Part shown: in pieces, positions 27,909 through 37,471 of the stretch | Position numbering within the stretch: the first letter of the stretch is position 1 | Layout of the letters: every line of letters begins with the position of its first letter | Source of the DNA: Anthocerotibacter panamensis C109 | GTDB taxonomy: Bacteria; Cyanobacteriota; Cyanobacteriia; Gloeobacterales; Anthocerotibacteraceae | Assembly (NCBI RefSeq): GCF_018389385.1 | Contig: NZ_CP062698.1 | Coordinates: 2,359,501-2,423,500 of the forward strand | Reading direction: 5' to 3' | DNA: 64,000 nucleotides | Made by a program: the position numbers and the translations under genes | The notes under the pieces: generated by a model | Told to the model about the DNA's origin: nothing | Seen by the model: only the letters and a program-made list of their open reading frames with translations | The model's database searches: none

Positions 27909-28331
27909 TCAAGTACCGATGACTTTCTGCTGGAGGGTCTTGGCTATGGTCCAGGTAGGGCGGCGCTTGAGGGCTTCTTGGAAATTTTCTTGGACATCCG
28001 GGAGTTGGTCGGGGTAGGTTTTCAAGAGTTCCGTCGCCTGGAGCAGATGGTAGTTGACGCCCTGTTGCTTGCTATCGGTGAGCGCCAAGGCCAGATTGAT
28101 ATGAGCCTGAGCGCTGTCACGGTCCAGAAAAACGGCCTTCCGGGCGGTCCTGGCTGCCTCCACGGGTTGGTCAGCCAACAGATAGAGCCAACTCAGGCAA
28201 ACCCAAATCGACTGCTCTTCCGGTTCCTGTAGACTGAGGTCCGTAAATAGAGGAATGACTCCCTCCACCGGTTCCCCCGCCTGATAACGCGCAAAACCTT
28301 CATTGAATAGTTGAATGGACTTGGCATTCAC
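27909..28331 (-). CDS. Cytosolic TPR-like protein
   Basis: A 140-residue helical protein with TPR-like pairs: FNEGFARYQAGEPVEGVIPL, CLSWLYLLADQPVEAARTAR and INLALALTDSKQQGVNYHLL. It has no signal peptide. It resembles short conserved cyanobacterial TPR proteins without assigned function. It is divergent from gdhA, with its 5' end about 150 bp from that gene's start, and convergent with the chromate transporter. Confidence 0.65.
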   Translation of the reverse strand: MNAKSIQLFNEGFARYQAGEPVEGVIPLFTDLSLQEPEEQSIWVCLSWLYLLADQPVEAARTARKAVFLDRDSAQAHINLALALTDSKQQGVNYHLLQATELLKTYPDQLPDVQENFQEALKRRPTWTIAKTLQQKVIGT

Positions 28332-28482
28332 CGTTTACTTCCTCAAAATGCTCCTTCTTAGTTTAAAAGGTCGCACCTCGATTGCTGTAAACCGATCCCT
28401 GGGGATCAAAAGGCTTAACGAAATTTTGTATATTTTGCTACTTTTATCTGCGCAAAATAGAGGGGTACGCCTGGAGCATTGT

Positions 28483-29757
28483 ATGGTTACTGAGAATGTG
28501 TTGTGGTCTGCTCCCACCTGTCTGCCCACGGAAATGGCCTGCTCGAATCTGGAGCGAGCAGGGCGAGTCCTCCAACTCAATCCAGACGTTATTGCTTATC
28601 TCTCTGCACCCCGCAAGATCATTACCGTCTCGGTTCCGGTGCGTCGAGACCGGGGTGGAGTCAGCGTTTTTGTCGGCCATCGGGTCCAACACTGCGATAT
28701 CCTGGGTCCTTTTAAGGGCGGGGTCCGCTATCATCCTTCGGTGACGGTGCAAGAAGTCACTAACCTAGCCATGCTCATGACCTGGAAATGTGCCTTGTTA
28801 GGGCTGCCCTATGGCGGGGCTAAAGGTGGGGTGGCGGTCAATCCTCAGGAGCTTTCCGTCGGGGAGTTGGAACGGCTGACCCGGCGCTATACCAGCGAAC
28901 TCATTAAAGATATCGGCCCGCAGGTGGACATCCCCGCCCCGGATGTGGGGACTTCGGCACGGGAGATGGCCTGGATTATGGATACCTATTCGATGCAGCA
29001 AGGGCATGCGGTTCCGGGCGTCGTGACGGGCAAGCCGCTGACCATCGGCGGCTCTTTGGGCCGCGAGCAGGCGACAGGTCGGGGGGTGATGATGGTCGTG
29101 CGCGAGGAACTCAAAACGCAGGGCCAGCATTTAGAAGGGGCAACCATCGCCATCCAGGGTTTGGGAAATGTGGGAGGGACTGCCGCTTTGCTCCTTGCAC
29201 AAGCAGGAGCCCGGATCATTGCCGTGAGTGACAGCAGTGGGGGCTACTACCGAGCCGAGGGTTTAGATATTCCTCAGCTATTGGACTACCGCCGGGAGCA
29301 TCGCACGTTGGCAGGCTATACCCTGGCTCAACCTCTTAGCAACGAAGCCCTCCTGACCCTCCCTTGCGACGTACTCATCCCTGCCGCTCTAGAAAATCAG
29401 ATCGATGGACCCCTTGCTTCGCGCATTCAGGCTCGGGTGGTCGTCGAAGGGGCCAATGGCCCGGTCACGATGGCCGGGGATGCTATGCTAGAGGCCCGAG
29501 GCATTAGGGTGGTGCCGGATATTCTAGCCAACGCCGGGGGCGTCTTGGTGAGTTATCTGGAGTGGGTCCAAGGGCTATCTTTCCTTTTTTGGGACGAAGC
29601 TCGGGTCAATGGTGAACTTGAAAAGCTCTTGACCCGCGCCTACCATCAAGTCCGTGTCCTAGCTGAAGAGCAAGTCGTCTCTTTACGCCTGTCGGCCTAC
29701 ATGCTTGGGGTAGGGCGTGTAGCCACTGCCTTCCAGTCTCGGGGGCTCTATCCTTAA
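28483..29757 (+). CDS. gdhA: Glu/Leu family dehydrogenase (glutamate dehydrogenase)
   Basis: Catalyses the NAD(P)-linked interconversion of glutamate and 2-oxoglutarate plus ammonium. The ATG at 28483 (MVTENVLWSAPT) gives 424 residues, the usual length. The frame from 28315 adds 56 residues of poor quality that overlap the divergent TPR gene. Substrate-site motifs: GPFKGGVRYHPSVT, GLPYGGAKGGVAVNP (catalytic Lys), DIPAPDVGTSAREMAW. The Rossmann domain has AIQGLGNVGGTAALLLAQAG. With the ferredoxin GOGAT at 10.1 kb this is the second glutamate-forming enzyme in the window. Coenzyme preference cannot be stated safely. Confidence 0.93.
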   Translation: MVTENVLWSAPTCLPTEMACSNLERAGRVLQLNPDVIAYLSAPRKIITVSVPVRRDRGGVSVFVGHRVQHCDILGPFKGGVRYHPSVTVQEVTNLAMLMTWKCALLGLPYGGAKGGVAVNPQELSVGELERLTRRYTSELIKDIGPQVDIPAPDVGTSAREMAWIMDTYSMQQGHAVPGVVTGKPLTIGGSLGREQATGRGVMMVVREELKTQGQHLEGATIAIQGLGNVGGTAALLLAQAGARIIAVSDSSGGYYRAEGLDIPQLLDYRREHRTLAGYTLAQPLSNEALLTLPCDVLIPAALENQIDGPLASRIQARVVVEGANGPVTMAGDAMLEARGIRVVPDILANAGGVLVSYLEWVQGLSFLFWDEARVNGELEKLLTRAYHQVRVLAEEQVVSLRLSAYMLGVGRVATAFQSRGLYP

Positions 29758-29841
29758 GTCGCGTAAAGCAAACGCTGAAATGGCCTCATCGGGGTCTTGA
29801 TGGGATGCTTTCCGGTTCTTATGCCGCGCCATACAACCCTT

Positions 29842-30111
29842 TTAGGTCGTCCGTCGTGTGATCAGGCCATAGAGGAAAATCGCAAGGATGGCACCGAGAA
29901 TGGAGATTAGAATCCCCGATACGCTGAGTGAGGGGGCGGTGAAGTTGACCGCTCCTGTTTGCAAAAAAGTCCCAAGCGTACCGCCCAAGAAGGCACCGAC
30001 AACTCCAAGCAAAATCGTACTCAGAATGCCGCCGCCCTGAGTTCCGGGGTAGATTGCCTTGGCGATAGCCCCAGCGATCAAACCCAACAAGATCCAGGCG
30101 AGAAGATTCAT
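29842..30111 (-). CDS. GlsB/YeaQ/YmgE-type small membrane protein
   Basis: An 89-residue Gly-rich membrane protein with three hydrophobic helices (LLAWILLGLIAGAIAKAIYP, ILLGVVGAFLGGTLGTFL, ILISILGAILAIFLYGL). The signature GAIAKAIYPGTQGGG is that of the transglycosylase-associated (GlsB/YeaQ) family, which is often stress-induced but of unknown function. It is monocistronic. Confidence 0.85.
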   Translation of the reverse strand: MNLLAWILLGLIAGAIAKAIYPGTQGGGILSTILLGVVGAFLGGTLGTFLQTGAVNFTAPSLSVSGILISILGAILAIFLYGLITRRTT

Positions 30112-30247
30112 GGTAAAAACCTCTTAAGCGTTTCTCTTGACACCCTCAAGGTATCAATTTACTCAAATACTCCTCCTCTACCATGTGAAATAGGTGCAAA
30201 TTCCTAAAGATATAGAATGCCTAAGCACTTAGCGCAGAAACTTCAAC

Positions 30248-30892
30248 TCACCCTTCCTCAACTTTTATGGAGGCGATATACGCGCGAACGGGTGCCCAAG
30301 TCCGGCGATGGAGTGGGGTGAGTCCGCATTCATAGAGCGCTTTGAGGTGGTACTGAGTGCCATAGCCGCTATTGTGCTCCCAACCATAGCCCGGATAGCG
30401 CTTAGCCAACTGTGCCATGAGGCGGTCCCGGCTCACCTTGGCGACCACGGATGCACAGGCGATGGTAAAGCAATGGCTATCGCCCCGGATGACTGCGGTC
30501 TGCGCTCCCGGTAACTCGGGTACGGGCAAGCCATCCACCAAAATATGTTCGACCGGACCCATCTGATTCAAGGCCCGCTGCATCGCCAGAGCCGTAGCCC
30601 GCCGGATATTAAGCCGTTCAATCTCCCGTACCGAAGCACCCCCTACGCCCACGTCCACTGCCAAGGCGCGGATATGGCGGGCTAGATATTCCCGTTGCGC
30701 AGGCGAGAGTTGTTTGGAGTCGCGTACCCCCTTGAGTAGCCGGGGGTCAATACCTACAGGAAGAATGACAGCGGCGGCTACTACCGGGCCTGCCATGGGA
30801 CCGCGACCCACTTCGTCGAGGGCGCAGAGGCGGCGGATACCTCCGTCCCAGTGGATTTGCTCGCGCTCCAGGGTAGGACCGCTCGGGGACAT
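30248..30892 (-). CDS. rnhB: Ribonuclease HII
   Basis: RNase HII cuts RNA in RNA-DNA hybrids and removes single ribonucleotides from DNA. ATG 30892 (MSPSGPTLEREQIHWDGG) gives 214 residues, and the frame to 30988 adds 32. Active-site segments are ALDEVGRGPMAGPVVAAAVI (Asp-Glu), DSKQLSPAQREYLA, the Asp in ILVDGLPVP, and CFTIACASVVAKVSRDRLM with YGWEHNSGYGT. It is divergent from the HExxH protein gene, with a 43-bp gap. Confidence 0.95.
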   Translation of the reverse strand: MSPSGPTLEREQIHWDGGIRRLCALDEVGRGPMAGPVVAAAVILPVGIDPRLLKGVRDSKQLSPAQREYLARHIRALAVDVGVGGASVREIERLNIRRATALAMQRALNQMGPVEHILVDGLPVPELPGAQTAVIRGDSHCFTIACASVVAKVSRDRLMAQLAKRYPGYGWEHNSGYGTQYHLKALYECGLTPLHRRTWAPVRAYIASIKVEEG

Positions 30893-30935
30893 CGTGCACA
30901 ACAGAGCGTCATCCAGTACAATAAATCCTCTTCGG

Positions 30936-31331
30936 ATGGATGTCCACCGACGTATGCACCTCATTCCCTGGCCGCTAAATTTTTGCACCGCCTTGTACCC
31001 CGTGGTCTTTGTACCTCAAAACTTTGACCGTTGGCCGCCTCTGCGCCGGTCGGCGGTCCTAGCCCACGAGCGGGTCCACCACCGGCAACAGCAAGCCCTG
31101 GGACTCCTGCGTTTCTGTGTACTCTATGTCTGCGACGTTCGGTTTCGCTGGCGCATGGAGCGGCGGGGTTATCAGCGCGAGTTCTATTGCCTGTTAAAAG
31201 CAGGACAACCGCCTGACCTCAAGCACTATGCCCGTGCTGTCTCCGGTCAACTCTACTGGAGGATGATTGACTACGCCACAGCCCTACAGTGGTTTGAGCA
31301 GGTCTGGAACGAGATGGAGCGCACCGTGTGA
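30936..31331 (+). CDS. Small HExxH-containing protein, putative zincin-like
   Basis: A 131-residue protein (ATG 30936, or ATG 30954 giving 125 residues) with no signal peptide. The central LAHERVHHRQQQALG carries a HExxH motif (HERVH), the zinc-binding signature of metallopeptidases, after a VVFVPQNFDRWPPLRRS strand. The helical C-terminus has REFYCLLKAGQPPD, which may supply the third zinc ligand (Glu or Asp). It is too small for a classic peptidase and looks like a minimal zincin domain. The family is not identified. It shares a promoter region with rnhB. Confidence 0.55.
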   Translation: MDVHRRMHLIPWPLNFCTALYPVVFVPQNFDRWPPLRRSAVLAHERVHHRQQQALGLLRFCVLYVCDVRFRWRMERRGYQREFYCLLKAGQPPDLKHYARAVSGQLYWRMIDYATALQWFEQVWNEMERTV

Positions 31332-31365
31332 GAGATTGCGATGGAGGCACGCCGCCCAACGAGTG

Positions 31366-31415
31366 CTTGGAGCTTCGTCGGGATTTCGAGCCCCAAGCGC
31401 CTTGCCCAGTCTAAA
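31366..31415. repeat. Direct repeat, left copy, flanking the sulfate operon
   Basis: This segment matches 35439-35488 with 41 identical leading bases (starts CTTGGAGCTTCGTCGGGATT, ends AAGCGCCTTGCC) followed by CAGTCTAAA here versus TAGCCTAAA there. The core is partly self-complementary (GCTTGG...CCAAGC). Same orientation as the right copy, 4073 bp apart. It begins about 35 bp after the HExxH protein gene and ends 12 bp before the cysW stop. Confidence 0.85.
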
Positions 31416-31427
31416 GCTATGGATGGT

Positions 31428-32300
31428 TTACTCCACTTTCTTCTGCTGCTCAGCCTGCCACCCGACGAGACTCTTAGCGACCAGCGAGACCAAAGCCAAG
31501 AGCGTCAGCAGCGAAGCCATAGCGAAGGCAGCGACAAAGTTATATTCGTTGTAGAGAATTTCGACGTGGAGCGGCACGGTGTTGGTCAAGCCCCGGATAT
31601 GCCCGGAGACGACTGAGACCGCCCCGAATTCGCCCATAGCCCGAGCATTACAGAGGATGACCCCGTAGAGGAGCGCCCATTTAGCCCTGGGGAGCGTGAT
31701 GCGCCAAAACGTCTGCCAGCCGCTTGCGCCCAAAACTAAGGCCGTTTCCTCTTGCTCCGTGCCCTGCTCTTGCATCAGCGGGAGCATTTCCCGAGCGACA
31801 AAAGGAAACGTGACAAAAATCGTCGCCAGTACAATCCCTGGCACCGCAAAGATGATTTTGAAGTCGTGGTTGGAGAGCCACGGTCCAAACAAGCCCTGAG
31901 CCCCAAAGATCAACACGAAAATCAGCCCCGAAATGACCGGCGAGACCGAAAAGGGCAAGTCGATGAGCGCAATTAAGAGATTTTTGCCTACAAAATCAAA
32001 CTTGGACACCGTCCAGGCTGCTGCCACCCCAAAGACCAGATTGAGCGGGACGGATAAGGCGGCGGTGAGTAGGGTTAGCTGAACAGCCTTGAGCGCATCC
32101 CCATCTATAAAGGTAGCGAAGTATAGCCCTACCCCTTTCTCTAGTGCCTGAGCGAAGACGGCAACCAGAGGGAGGATCAAGAACAGACCGCAAAATAACA
32201 ACGCCACCCCGATCAGTAGCCAACGCACCACGAGGGGCTCAGTCGTGGGTCGGGCAATGGGTGTGAAGGTTTGCTTGGGGCTCAAGGCAGAATTAGCCAT
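31428..32300 (-). CDS. cysW: Sulfate ABC transporter permease CysW
   Basis: One of two inner-membrane permeases of the sulfate/thiosulfate importer. Six helices are visible. The ABC-interacting EAA-type loop ([20 protein letters not shown]) is followed by [20 protein letters not shown]. The N-terminus [20 protein letters not shown] fits the family. It is last in the operon cysA-sbpA-cysT-cysW read on the minus strand, 13 bp after cysT. The left copy of the flanking direct repeat lies just past its stop. Confidence 0.93.
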   Translation of the reverse strand: MANSALSPKQTFTPIARPTTEPLVVRWLLIGVALLFCGLFLILPLVAVFAQALEKGVGLYFATFIDGDALKAVQLTLLTAALSVPLNLVFGVAAAWTVSKFDFVGKNLLIALIDLPFSVSPVISGLIFVLIFGAQGLFGPWLSNHDFKIIFAVPGIVLATIFVTFPFVAREMLPLMQEQGTEQEETALVLGASGWQTFWRITLPRAKWALLYGVILCNARAMGEFGAVSVVSGHIRGLTNTVPLHVEILYNEYNFVAAFAMASLLTLLALVSLVAKSLVGWQAEQQKKVE

Positions 32301-32312
32301 GGGTCGTCTCCG

Positions 32313-33140
32313 TTAACGGACCAGATGCCGACTGCTCCAGCGCTGAAGCAGGTTGATACCGAGCAACAGCACAAAAGACGCCACTAACAGGACCACCGCA
32401 ATAGCTGTGGCTCCTGCATAGTCGTACTGTTCCAGCTTGGTAATAATAAGCAAGGAAGCAATCTCGGTCTTGAACGGCATATTCCCGGAGATAAAAACAA
32501 CCGAGCCGTACTCGCCTAAGGCACGGGCAAAGGCCAGGGTAAAGCCCGTCAGAAGTGTCGGAAAAATATGGGGAAAGATAACTCTGACGAAGGTCTGCCA
32601 ACGGTTCGCACCCAGACAGACTGCTGCTTCCTCAACCTCCGGCTCCAAGTCTTGGAGCACCGGCTGCACCGTCCGCACCACAAAAGGAAATCCGATAAAT
32701 AGCAGGGCAAGGGTGATGCCTAGCGGCGTAAAGGTAACCTTGAGTCCCAGTGGCTCCAGCAATTGACCGACCCAGCCATTAGGTGCATACAGACTGGTCA
32801 GAGCAATCCCTGCGACCGCTGTCGGTAGGGCAAAGGGCAGATCCACCAAAGCATCCAAAAGGCGCTTGCCTGGAAACTTATAGCGCACCAGGACCCAGGC
32901 GACCAAAAGACCAAAGACCGCATTGACCAGAGCTGCTATCAACGACGCGCCAAAGGTGAGCTGATAAGAAGCCACCACACGGGCATTGGTCACTGCCGCC
33001 CAAAACTGCTCCCAGGTCAAAGTGGTCGTCTTGAAGAAGATCCCTGAGAGCGGGATGAGCACCACCAAGCTCAAGTACAGGAGCGTGTACCCTAACCCCA
33101 GCTCAAAACCGGGCAGGACACTATATTTTTTGAGGGCCAT
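32313..33140 (-). CDS. cysT: Sulfate ABC transporter permease CysT (CysU)
   Basis: The partner permease of CysW. ATG 33140 ([20 protein letters not shown]) has AAGGAG about 8 bases upstream, and the longer frame to 33230 overlaps the binding-protein gene and lacks family similarity. The EAA loop is [20 protein letters not shown], then [20 protein letters not shown]. 275 residues, six helices. The gene lies 14 bp after sbpA. Confidence 0.94.
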   Translation of the reverse strand: MALKKYSVLPGFELGLGYTLLYLSLVVLIPLSGIFFKTTTLTWEQFWAAVTNARVVASYQLTFGASLIAALVNAVFGLLVAWVLVRYKFPGKRLLDALVDLPFALPTAVAGIALTSLYAPNGWVGQLLEPLGLKVTFTPLGITLALLFIGFPFVVRTVQPVLQDLEPEVEEAAVCLGANRWQTFVRVIFPHIFPTLLTGFTLAFARALGEYGSVVFISGNMPFKTEIASLLIITKLEQYDYAGATAIAVVLLVASFVLLLGINLLQRWSSRHLVR

Positions 33141-33153
33141 GAGAGACTCCTTG

Positions 33154-34221
33154 CTACTTAGGCTGATAGATCTGGTCAAAAACGCCGCCATCGTCGAAAT
33201 ATTTCTTCTGGGTCGAGCGCCAATCGCCAAAAACTTGTCCCAGCGTGACCAACTTCACCTTCCCGAACTGGCTAGCGTATTTCTTTTGGGCTGCTACTGC
33301 TCGGGGGCGATAGTAGTTTTTACCTGCGAGGTCCTGGCCTACAGGACTGTAGAGGTACTGCAAATAAGCCTTCGCCACTTCGGAAGTACCGTGCTTGGCT
33401 GCGTACTTCGACACCACCGTCACCGGAGGTTCCGCCAGCATACTCAGCGAGGGGAGAACAAGCTCAACTTTGTCAGGACCCAGCTCGTTGCTGGAGAGAT
33501 AGGCTTCGTTCTCCCAGGCAAGGAGCACATCGCCAATGCCGCGCTGAACAAACGTGGTCGTAGAGCCCCGCGCCCCCGAATCCAAAACCGGGACATTTTT
33601 GTAGAGTTTGCTGATGAATTCTTTAGCTTTGGACTCGTCCCCCCGATTTTTTTTCAGTGCATAAGCCCAGGCTGCTAGAAAGTTCCAGCGAGCCCCCCCA
33701 GAGGTCTTGGGGTTGGGGGTGATGACTGATATCCCCGGCTTAACTAGATCGTCCCAATCGACAATTTTCTTGGGATTGCCCTTACGGACCAGGAAAACAA
33801 TTGTTGAGGTGTAAGGAGCGCTGTTGTTCGGTAGCAGTTTTTGCCAGTTCTGCGGGATCAACTGGCCCTTGTCGGCCAGAACATCCAAGTCGTAGCCCAG
33901 TGCCAACGTTGCCACATCGGCCTCCAGACCATCGAGGATGGCGCGGGCTTGCTTGCCTGAGCCGCCGTGGGATTGGTTGAACGTCACCTCTTGACCTGTT
34001 TTCTTCTTCCAATACGCTGCAAACGCGGCATTGAAGTCTTTGTACAACTCCCGCGTGGGGTCATAGGAGACATTGAGCAGGGTCACAGCCTGAGCCAGCG
34101 TTGGTGGGACAACACTGAGCGCAAGACCTACCAGAGCAAGCGCTAGGAATCCTCTGTGAAAAGACCAGGGGGTGGAAGTACAGGCAGTAGAGAAAGAGGG
34201 CAATATCAGATCGCTTGCCAT
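33154..34221 (-). CDS. sbpA: Sulfate-binding periplasmic protein
   Basis: The solute-binding protein delivering sulfate to CysTWA. A signal sequence ([21 protein letters not shown]) precedes the mature [19 protein letters not shown]. The binding motifs of the Sbp/CysP family are present: [28 protein letters not shown] (written [14 protein letters not shown] here), and WENEAYLS. 355 residues. A twin-arginine signal is absent. Located between cysA and cysT, 24 bp after cysA. Confidence 0.95.
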   Translation of the reverse strand: MASDLILPSFSTACTSTPWSFHRGFLALALVGLALSVVPPTLAQAVTLLNVSYDPTRELYKDFNAAFAAYWKKKTGQEVTFNQSHGGSGKQARAILDGLEADVATLALGYDLDVLADKGQLIPQNWQKLLPNNSAPYTSTIVFLVRKGNPKKIVDWDDLVKPGISVITPNPKTSGGARWNFLAAWAYALKKNRGDESKAKEFISKLYKNVPVLDSGARGSTTTFVQRGIGDVLLAWENEAYLSSNELGPDKVELVLPSLSMLAEPPVTVVSKYAAKHGTSEVAKAYLQYLYSPVGQDLAGKNYYRPRAVAAQKKYASQFGKVKLVTLGQVFGDWRSTQKKYFDDGGVFDQIYQPK

Positions 34222-34244
34222 GATGTAAAAAGCTCCGGGAATGA

Positions 34245-35279
34245 CTAAGCGGGAGTTTGGACCAGCCGTTCGACGTGGGGCAGGGCTGGCGGGAACGAGC
34301 GGTACTTGAGCGCCTGAACATGGACCTCTTGCCCTAGTTGCAGATGCAAGCGGTCAAACTTCTCACGACTGAGCTGCACGGCGAGCGGAGTGTTTCCGCT
34401 GAGCAGGTCAGCCTGGACCTGCCAGCCCATGTACATCAGCCGTTCGATTCGAGCAGAGACGGAATTCGCGGTAGGTGCTATCTCAATCTGGAGGTCGTGG
34501 GGCCGGACGAAGATTTCCTGGATATTCTCCTCAGTGCGTGAGAAGAGCCCGAACGTGGCAGGCAACACATTGACCGCGCCTAGAAAGCCCATCACAAAAG
34601 GGCTGGCGGGTTGGTCATAAATCTGAGCCGGACTGTCTATCTGCTCAATGCGTCCATGGTTCATCACTACGATCTGGTCGGCAATCTCCATCGCCTCTTC
34701 GGGGTCGTGTGTGACAAAAATAGTAGTGACATGAACTTCATCGTGTAGATGGCGTAGCCAGCCACGCAGGTCCTTGCGCACCTTGGCATCCAGCGCACCG
34801 AAGGGTTCGTCTAGCAACAAAACCTTGGGCTCCACCGCCAGAGCCCGAGCCAGGGCAACCCGTTGGCGTTGACCGCCCGAGAGTTGTGCTGGAAAACGAT
34901 TCCCGAGTCCAGCTAATTGAACCAGTTCTAAAAGTTGCTCCACTCGGACCCGGACCTGTGCCTTGGGGAATTTGCGGACCTCCAAGCCAAAGGCAATATT
35001 TTCTCGTACCGTCAGGTGCTTGAAGAGGGCGTAGTGCTGAAAGACAAAACCAATATTGCGCTCCTGAAGCCGTTGGCGGGTTGCATCTTGGCCTTCGAGC
35101 CAAACCGCGCCTGTATCGGGTTGCTCCAGACCCGCAATCAACCTGAGTAGGGTGGATTTCCCACAGCCGGAAGGTCCGAGCAGGGCCACAAGCGAACCGG
35201 CTTTGATTTCGAGGTGGATATCCTGAGCAGCTTGGAAATTCCCGAAGCGCTTAGACACTCCCTGCACCAGAATAGCCAT
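34245..35279 (-). CDS. cysA: Sulfate ABC transporter ATP-binding protein CysA
   Basis: The ATPase subunit of the sulfate importer. ATG 35279 ([20 protein letters not shown]) follows AAGGAG by 7 bases, and the frame to 35342 adds 21 residues. Walker A is [13 protein letters not shown], the signature is [15 protein letters not shown], and Walker B is [12 protein letters not shown] with H-loop [12 protein letters not shown]-terminal TOBE-like domain ([11 protein letters not shown]) is present. It is first in the four-gene operon. Sulfur-dependent control is expected, but I do not see a known operator. Confidence 0.95.
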   Translation of the reverse strand: MAILVQGVSKRFGNFQAAQDIHLEIKAGSLVALLGPSGCGKSTLLRLIAGLEQPDTGAVWLEGQDATRQRLQERNIGFVFQHYALFKHLTVRENIAFGLEVRKFPKAQVRVRVEQLLELVQLAGLGNRFPAQLSGGQRQRVALARALAVEPKVLLLDEPFGALDAKVRKDLRGWLRHLHDEVHVTTIFVTHDPEEAMEIADQIVVMNHGRIEQIDSPAQIYDQPASPFVMGFLGAVNVLPATFGLFSRTEENIQEIFVRPHDLQIEIAPTANSVSARIERLMYMGWQVQADLLSGNTPLAVQLSREKFDRLHLQLGQEVHVQALKYRSFPPALPHVERLVQTPA

Positions 35280-35438
35280 GGCAAATCTCCTTAGAAAGTA
35301 AACGTAGACGCATGGGAAACACCGTAGACAAAACACTAACACGAGCTTAAATAATTTTTCAATATTTTTGTATTCTGTGTGCGATTTTTGAAATGCCGCT
35401 TGAACCTTGTCTCCAGATCGGGTAAATGTGCTCTGTGC

Positions 35439-35488
35439 CTTGGAGCTTCGTCGGGATTTCGAGCCCCAAGCGCCTTGCCTAGCCTAAA
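35439..35488. repeat. Direct repeat, right copy, flanking the sulfate operon
   Basis: Same orientation and nearly the same sequence as 31366-31415 (41 identical leading bases, then two mismatches). It lies 160 bp upstream of the cysA start and 50 bp before the TATAAT box of the next gene. The pair brackets the complete cysA-sbpA-cysT-cysW operon. Confidence 0.85.
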
Positions 35489-35537
35489 TCTACGGTTTGT
35501 CTATCGGAATTGTGTTATATTCGGCTCGCGGCTCTGC

Positions 35538-35543
35538 TATAAT
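35538..35543 (+). promoter_or_regulatory. Consensus -10 box of the cyclotransferase-like gene
   Basis: A perfect TATAAT lies 23 bp before ATG 35566. No good -35 is visible at standard spacing. A start site near 35550 would exclude the earlier in-frame codons at 35497 and 35542 and supports ATG 35566. Confidence 0.5.
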
Positions 35544-35565
35544 GGTGCGAGATTTGCGTATTGTT

Positions 35566-36141
35566 ATGAAGCGTTTTCTCCCGCAGCCAGCCTGCACTAC
35601 CGACCCATCATTTGCCGGAACAGGTTCTTCGTTACGATCTGAATCTACCTTTTTGTACTTTGCTTATGGCTCTTGCATGTGTCCGGTGGATCTCCAGCGC
35701 TCTCTGGGTGAGCCCACTTATCCTTTTGTGTTTGGCACAGCCATGCTACCGGGTCACCGCCTAGGCTTTTACCGTCGCTCTGAGTACCGCAACTGCGGAG
35801 TCCTCGATATCGTGCCGGACCCTGAGGTGCAGGTGCAGGGGGTCCTCTACCGATTGCCCTGGCGATTGAGTGCAGCCTTAGACCAGCGCGAGAAGGGCTA
35901 CTGCCAGCAGACGATCCAGGTCTATTGCCATCAACGGATATACCCTGAGGTCCGTACTTATGTAGTGGTGGATAAACTCCTAGAAGAATTAGCTCCCAAT
36001 GACTGGTACTTTGACGTGGTTCTCAGAGGAGCCCTGACGTGTGGTCTGCCAGAACAGTATTGCTGGCAACTCTTTGATCACATGCACCGGCTACAACAAC
36101 AAGCTTGGACCCGCCGCCCTGCCCTGTCCGTAGCGCGCTGA
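35566..36141 (+). CDS. Gamma-glutamylcyclotransferase-fold protein
   Basis: A protein of the gamma-glutamylcyclotransferase (GGCT/AIG2-like) fold, whose members release 5-oxoproline from gamma-glutamyl peptides. The substrate-loop motif is FLYFAYGSCMCPVDL (family YGSNM; here Cys replaces Asn). A conserved Glu sits in ALDQREKGY. Further signatures are VFGTAMLPGHRLGFYRRSEY and GVLDIVPDPEVQVQGVLYRL. About 191 residues from ATG 35566. The Asn-to-Cys change in the active loop makes the exact activity uncertain. Confidence 0.75.
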   Translation: MKRFLPQPACTTDPSFAGTGSSLRSESTFLYFAYGSCMCPVDLQRSLGEPTYPFVFGTAMLPGHRLGFYRRSEYRNCGVLDIVPDPEVQVQGVLYRLPWRLSAALDQREKGYCQQTIQVYCHQRIYPEVRTYVVVDKLLEELAPNDWYFDVVLRGALTCGLPEQYCWQLFDHMHRLQQQAWTRRPALSVAR

Positions 36142-36255
36142 GCATCGCTTCCATGATTTCTGGTAGGCACTTAAGCATGGATTCACCTAAAATCTGACGG
36201 AAATCCGAACCGTTAAGGTATCTTGGGGGGAAGACCTTTTTGATGGGATATTGGG

Positions 36256-37095
36256 GTGGGGACCATTACAGACTATTACGCCTGCCTGGGTTTACCCCTG
36301 ACCGCAACGAGCGAAGATGTGCGCAATGCCTACCGTCAGGTGGCTCGCCGCGTCCACCCTGACCGTTTTGTAAGTAATGAAGAGGACCGACAGTTTGCGG
36401 TGAGCCTGTTCACTGAGTGGGTCGCTCCGGCTTACCGAGTCCTCTCGACGGATACGGTCCGCTTGCAGTTTGACCGCAAGTACCGAGACACTGTCGGCAG
36501 TCAAGTTTCTCTGGGGCTCCCCCGCCACTTTCTGATCGAGCGGCTCCAGAATGCTACTTCGCCCGGAGTGCTCCGTCAGATCTATGAACAGGAGGTGCAA
36601 AACATTTTTGCCACCCTCTACACCGACCTCCAGCAGGCGACTGCCCAAGTAGAACTACTCTCAGTCCTCAACCGCGCTTATATTGTTATACAACTGATCG
36701 CCCCCTGGCAAAAGCGAGCCACTCCTGCCCTGCGTCCAGTCGGCGACCGCTATATTACCCATGCCCGACAGCTCCTGGAGCAAAATAAAATCGCCGATGC
36801 CTTTAGCTATCTGCGGGCCAGCGAAAGTCAGATCACCGACCGCGCTGAATACCACTATCTCTTAGGTCTGTGCTATCTCAGACGCGGCACCCCAACCGTA
36901 GCACGCACTGAATTTCTGACGGCGCAACAATACAACCCCCAACACGCTGGAATAAGCACCGAACTCAAACACCTCCTACTGGATCGCACCGATGCCTCCT
37001 CTAAATGGTGGCAGCCGATCTTAGGAGCGCTCAAACGTATGGTCAATGGCACTGCTGTCCGAGACTTGGCGGTGACCCGCTCCAACCGCTCTTAG
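36256..37095 (+). CDS. DnaJ-domain protein with C-terminal TPR-like repeats
   Basis: A J-domain co-chaperone-like protein starting at GTG 36256. The J-domain spans residues about 5-75 (DYYACLGLPLTATSEDVRNA, with the HPD motif in RRVHPDRF). Unlike DnaJ it lacks the Gly/Phe and zinc domains. The C-terminal half carries helical repeats (HARQLLEQNKIADAFSYLRA, HYLLGLCYLRRGTPTVARTE). This layout is common in cyanobacterial J-proteins that recruit DnaK to particular clients. No ATG is available in frame near the start. Confidence 0.85.
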   Translation: MGTITDYYACLGLPLTATSEDVRNAYRQVARRVHPDRFVSNEEDRQFAVSLFTEWVAPAYRVLSTDTVRLQFDRKYRDTVGSQVSLGLPRHFLIERLQNATSPGVLRQIYEQEVQNIFATLYTDLQQATAQVELLSVLNRAYIVIQLIAPWQKRATPALRPVGDRYITHARQLLEQNKIADAFSYLRASESQITDRAEYHYLLGLCYLRRGTPTVARTEFLTAQQYNPQHAGISTELKHLLLDRTDASSKWWQPILGALKRMVNGTAVRDLAVTRSNRS

Positions 37096-37198
37096 GAAAG
37101 ATGCGCTTCAGAAATGGGTATGCTAAGGGGCATACTGAGGTTTAGCCCCCGCATCGGCAGAAATTCTGCTAGCGTGAAAACAGCAATTGAGGCAAATC

Positions 37199-37444
37199 AT
37201 GGAAGCGGCTACTCTAGAACTCACTCCAGAAAATGTAGAAACCGTCCTGGACGAGCTACGACCCTATCTGATGTCCGATGGCGGTAACGTCGAATTGGTA
37301 GAAATTGAGGGACCGGTAGTCAAGCTGCGCCTTCAAGGCGCTTGTGGCTCCTGTCCCAGTTCCTCGTATACTTTAAAGCTGGGAATTGAGCGTAAGCTCC
37401 AGGAGATGATCCCGGAGATTGCCGAGGTCGAACAGGTCATTTAG
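37199..37444 (+). CDS. NifU-like Fe-S cluster scaffold (Nfu)
   Basis: A single-domain Nfu scaffold of 81 residues that assembles and hands over 4Fe-4S clusters, for example to photosystem I in cyanobacteria. The CxxC site is [16 protein letters not shown]. Flanking signatures are [19 protein letters not shown] and [19 protein letters not shown] 37199 follows TTGAGG by 7 bases, and a TTG at 37187 is the alternative. It is probably co-transcribed with the next secreted protein gene (27 bp). Confidence 0.93.
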   Translation: MEAATLELTPENVETVLDELRPYLMSDGGNVELVEIEGPVVKLRLQGACGSCPSSSYTLKLGIERKLQEMIPEIAEVEQVI

Positions 37445-37471
37445 CGCGAACCGGGGCAAAGGAGGAGTGAG

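Noticed and set aside
35379-35642. 87-codon frame containing the direct-repeat sequence
   Set aside because: The frame shares a peptide with another at 31.3 kb only because both cross the same DNA repeat, and neither has a start signal.
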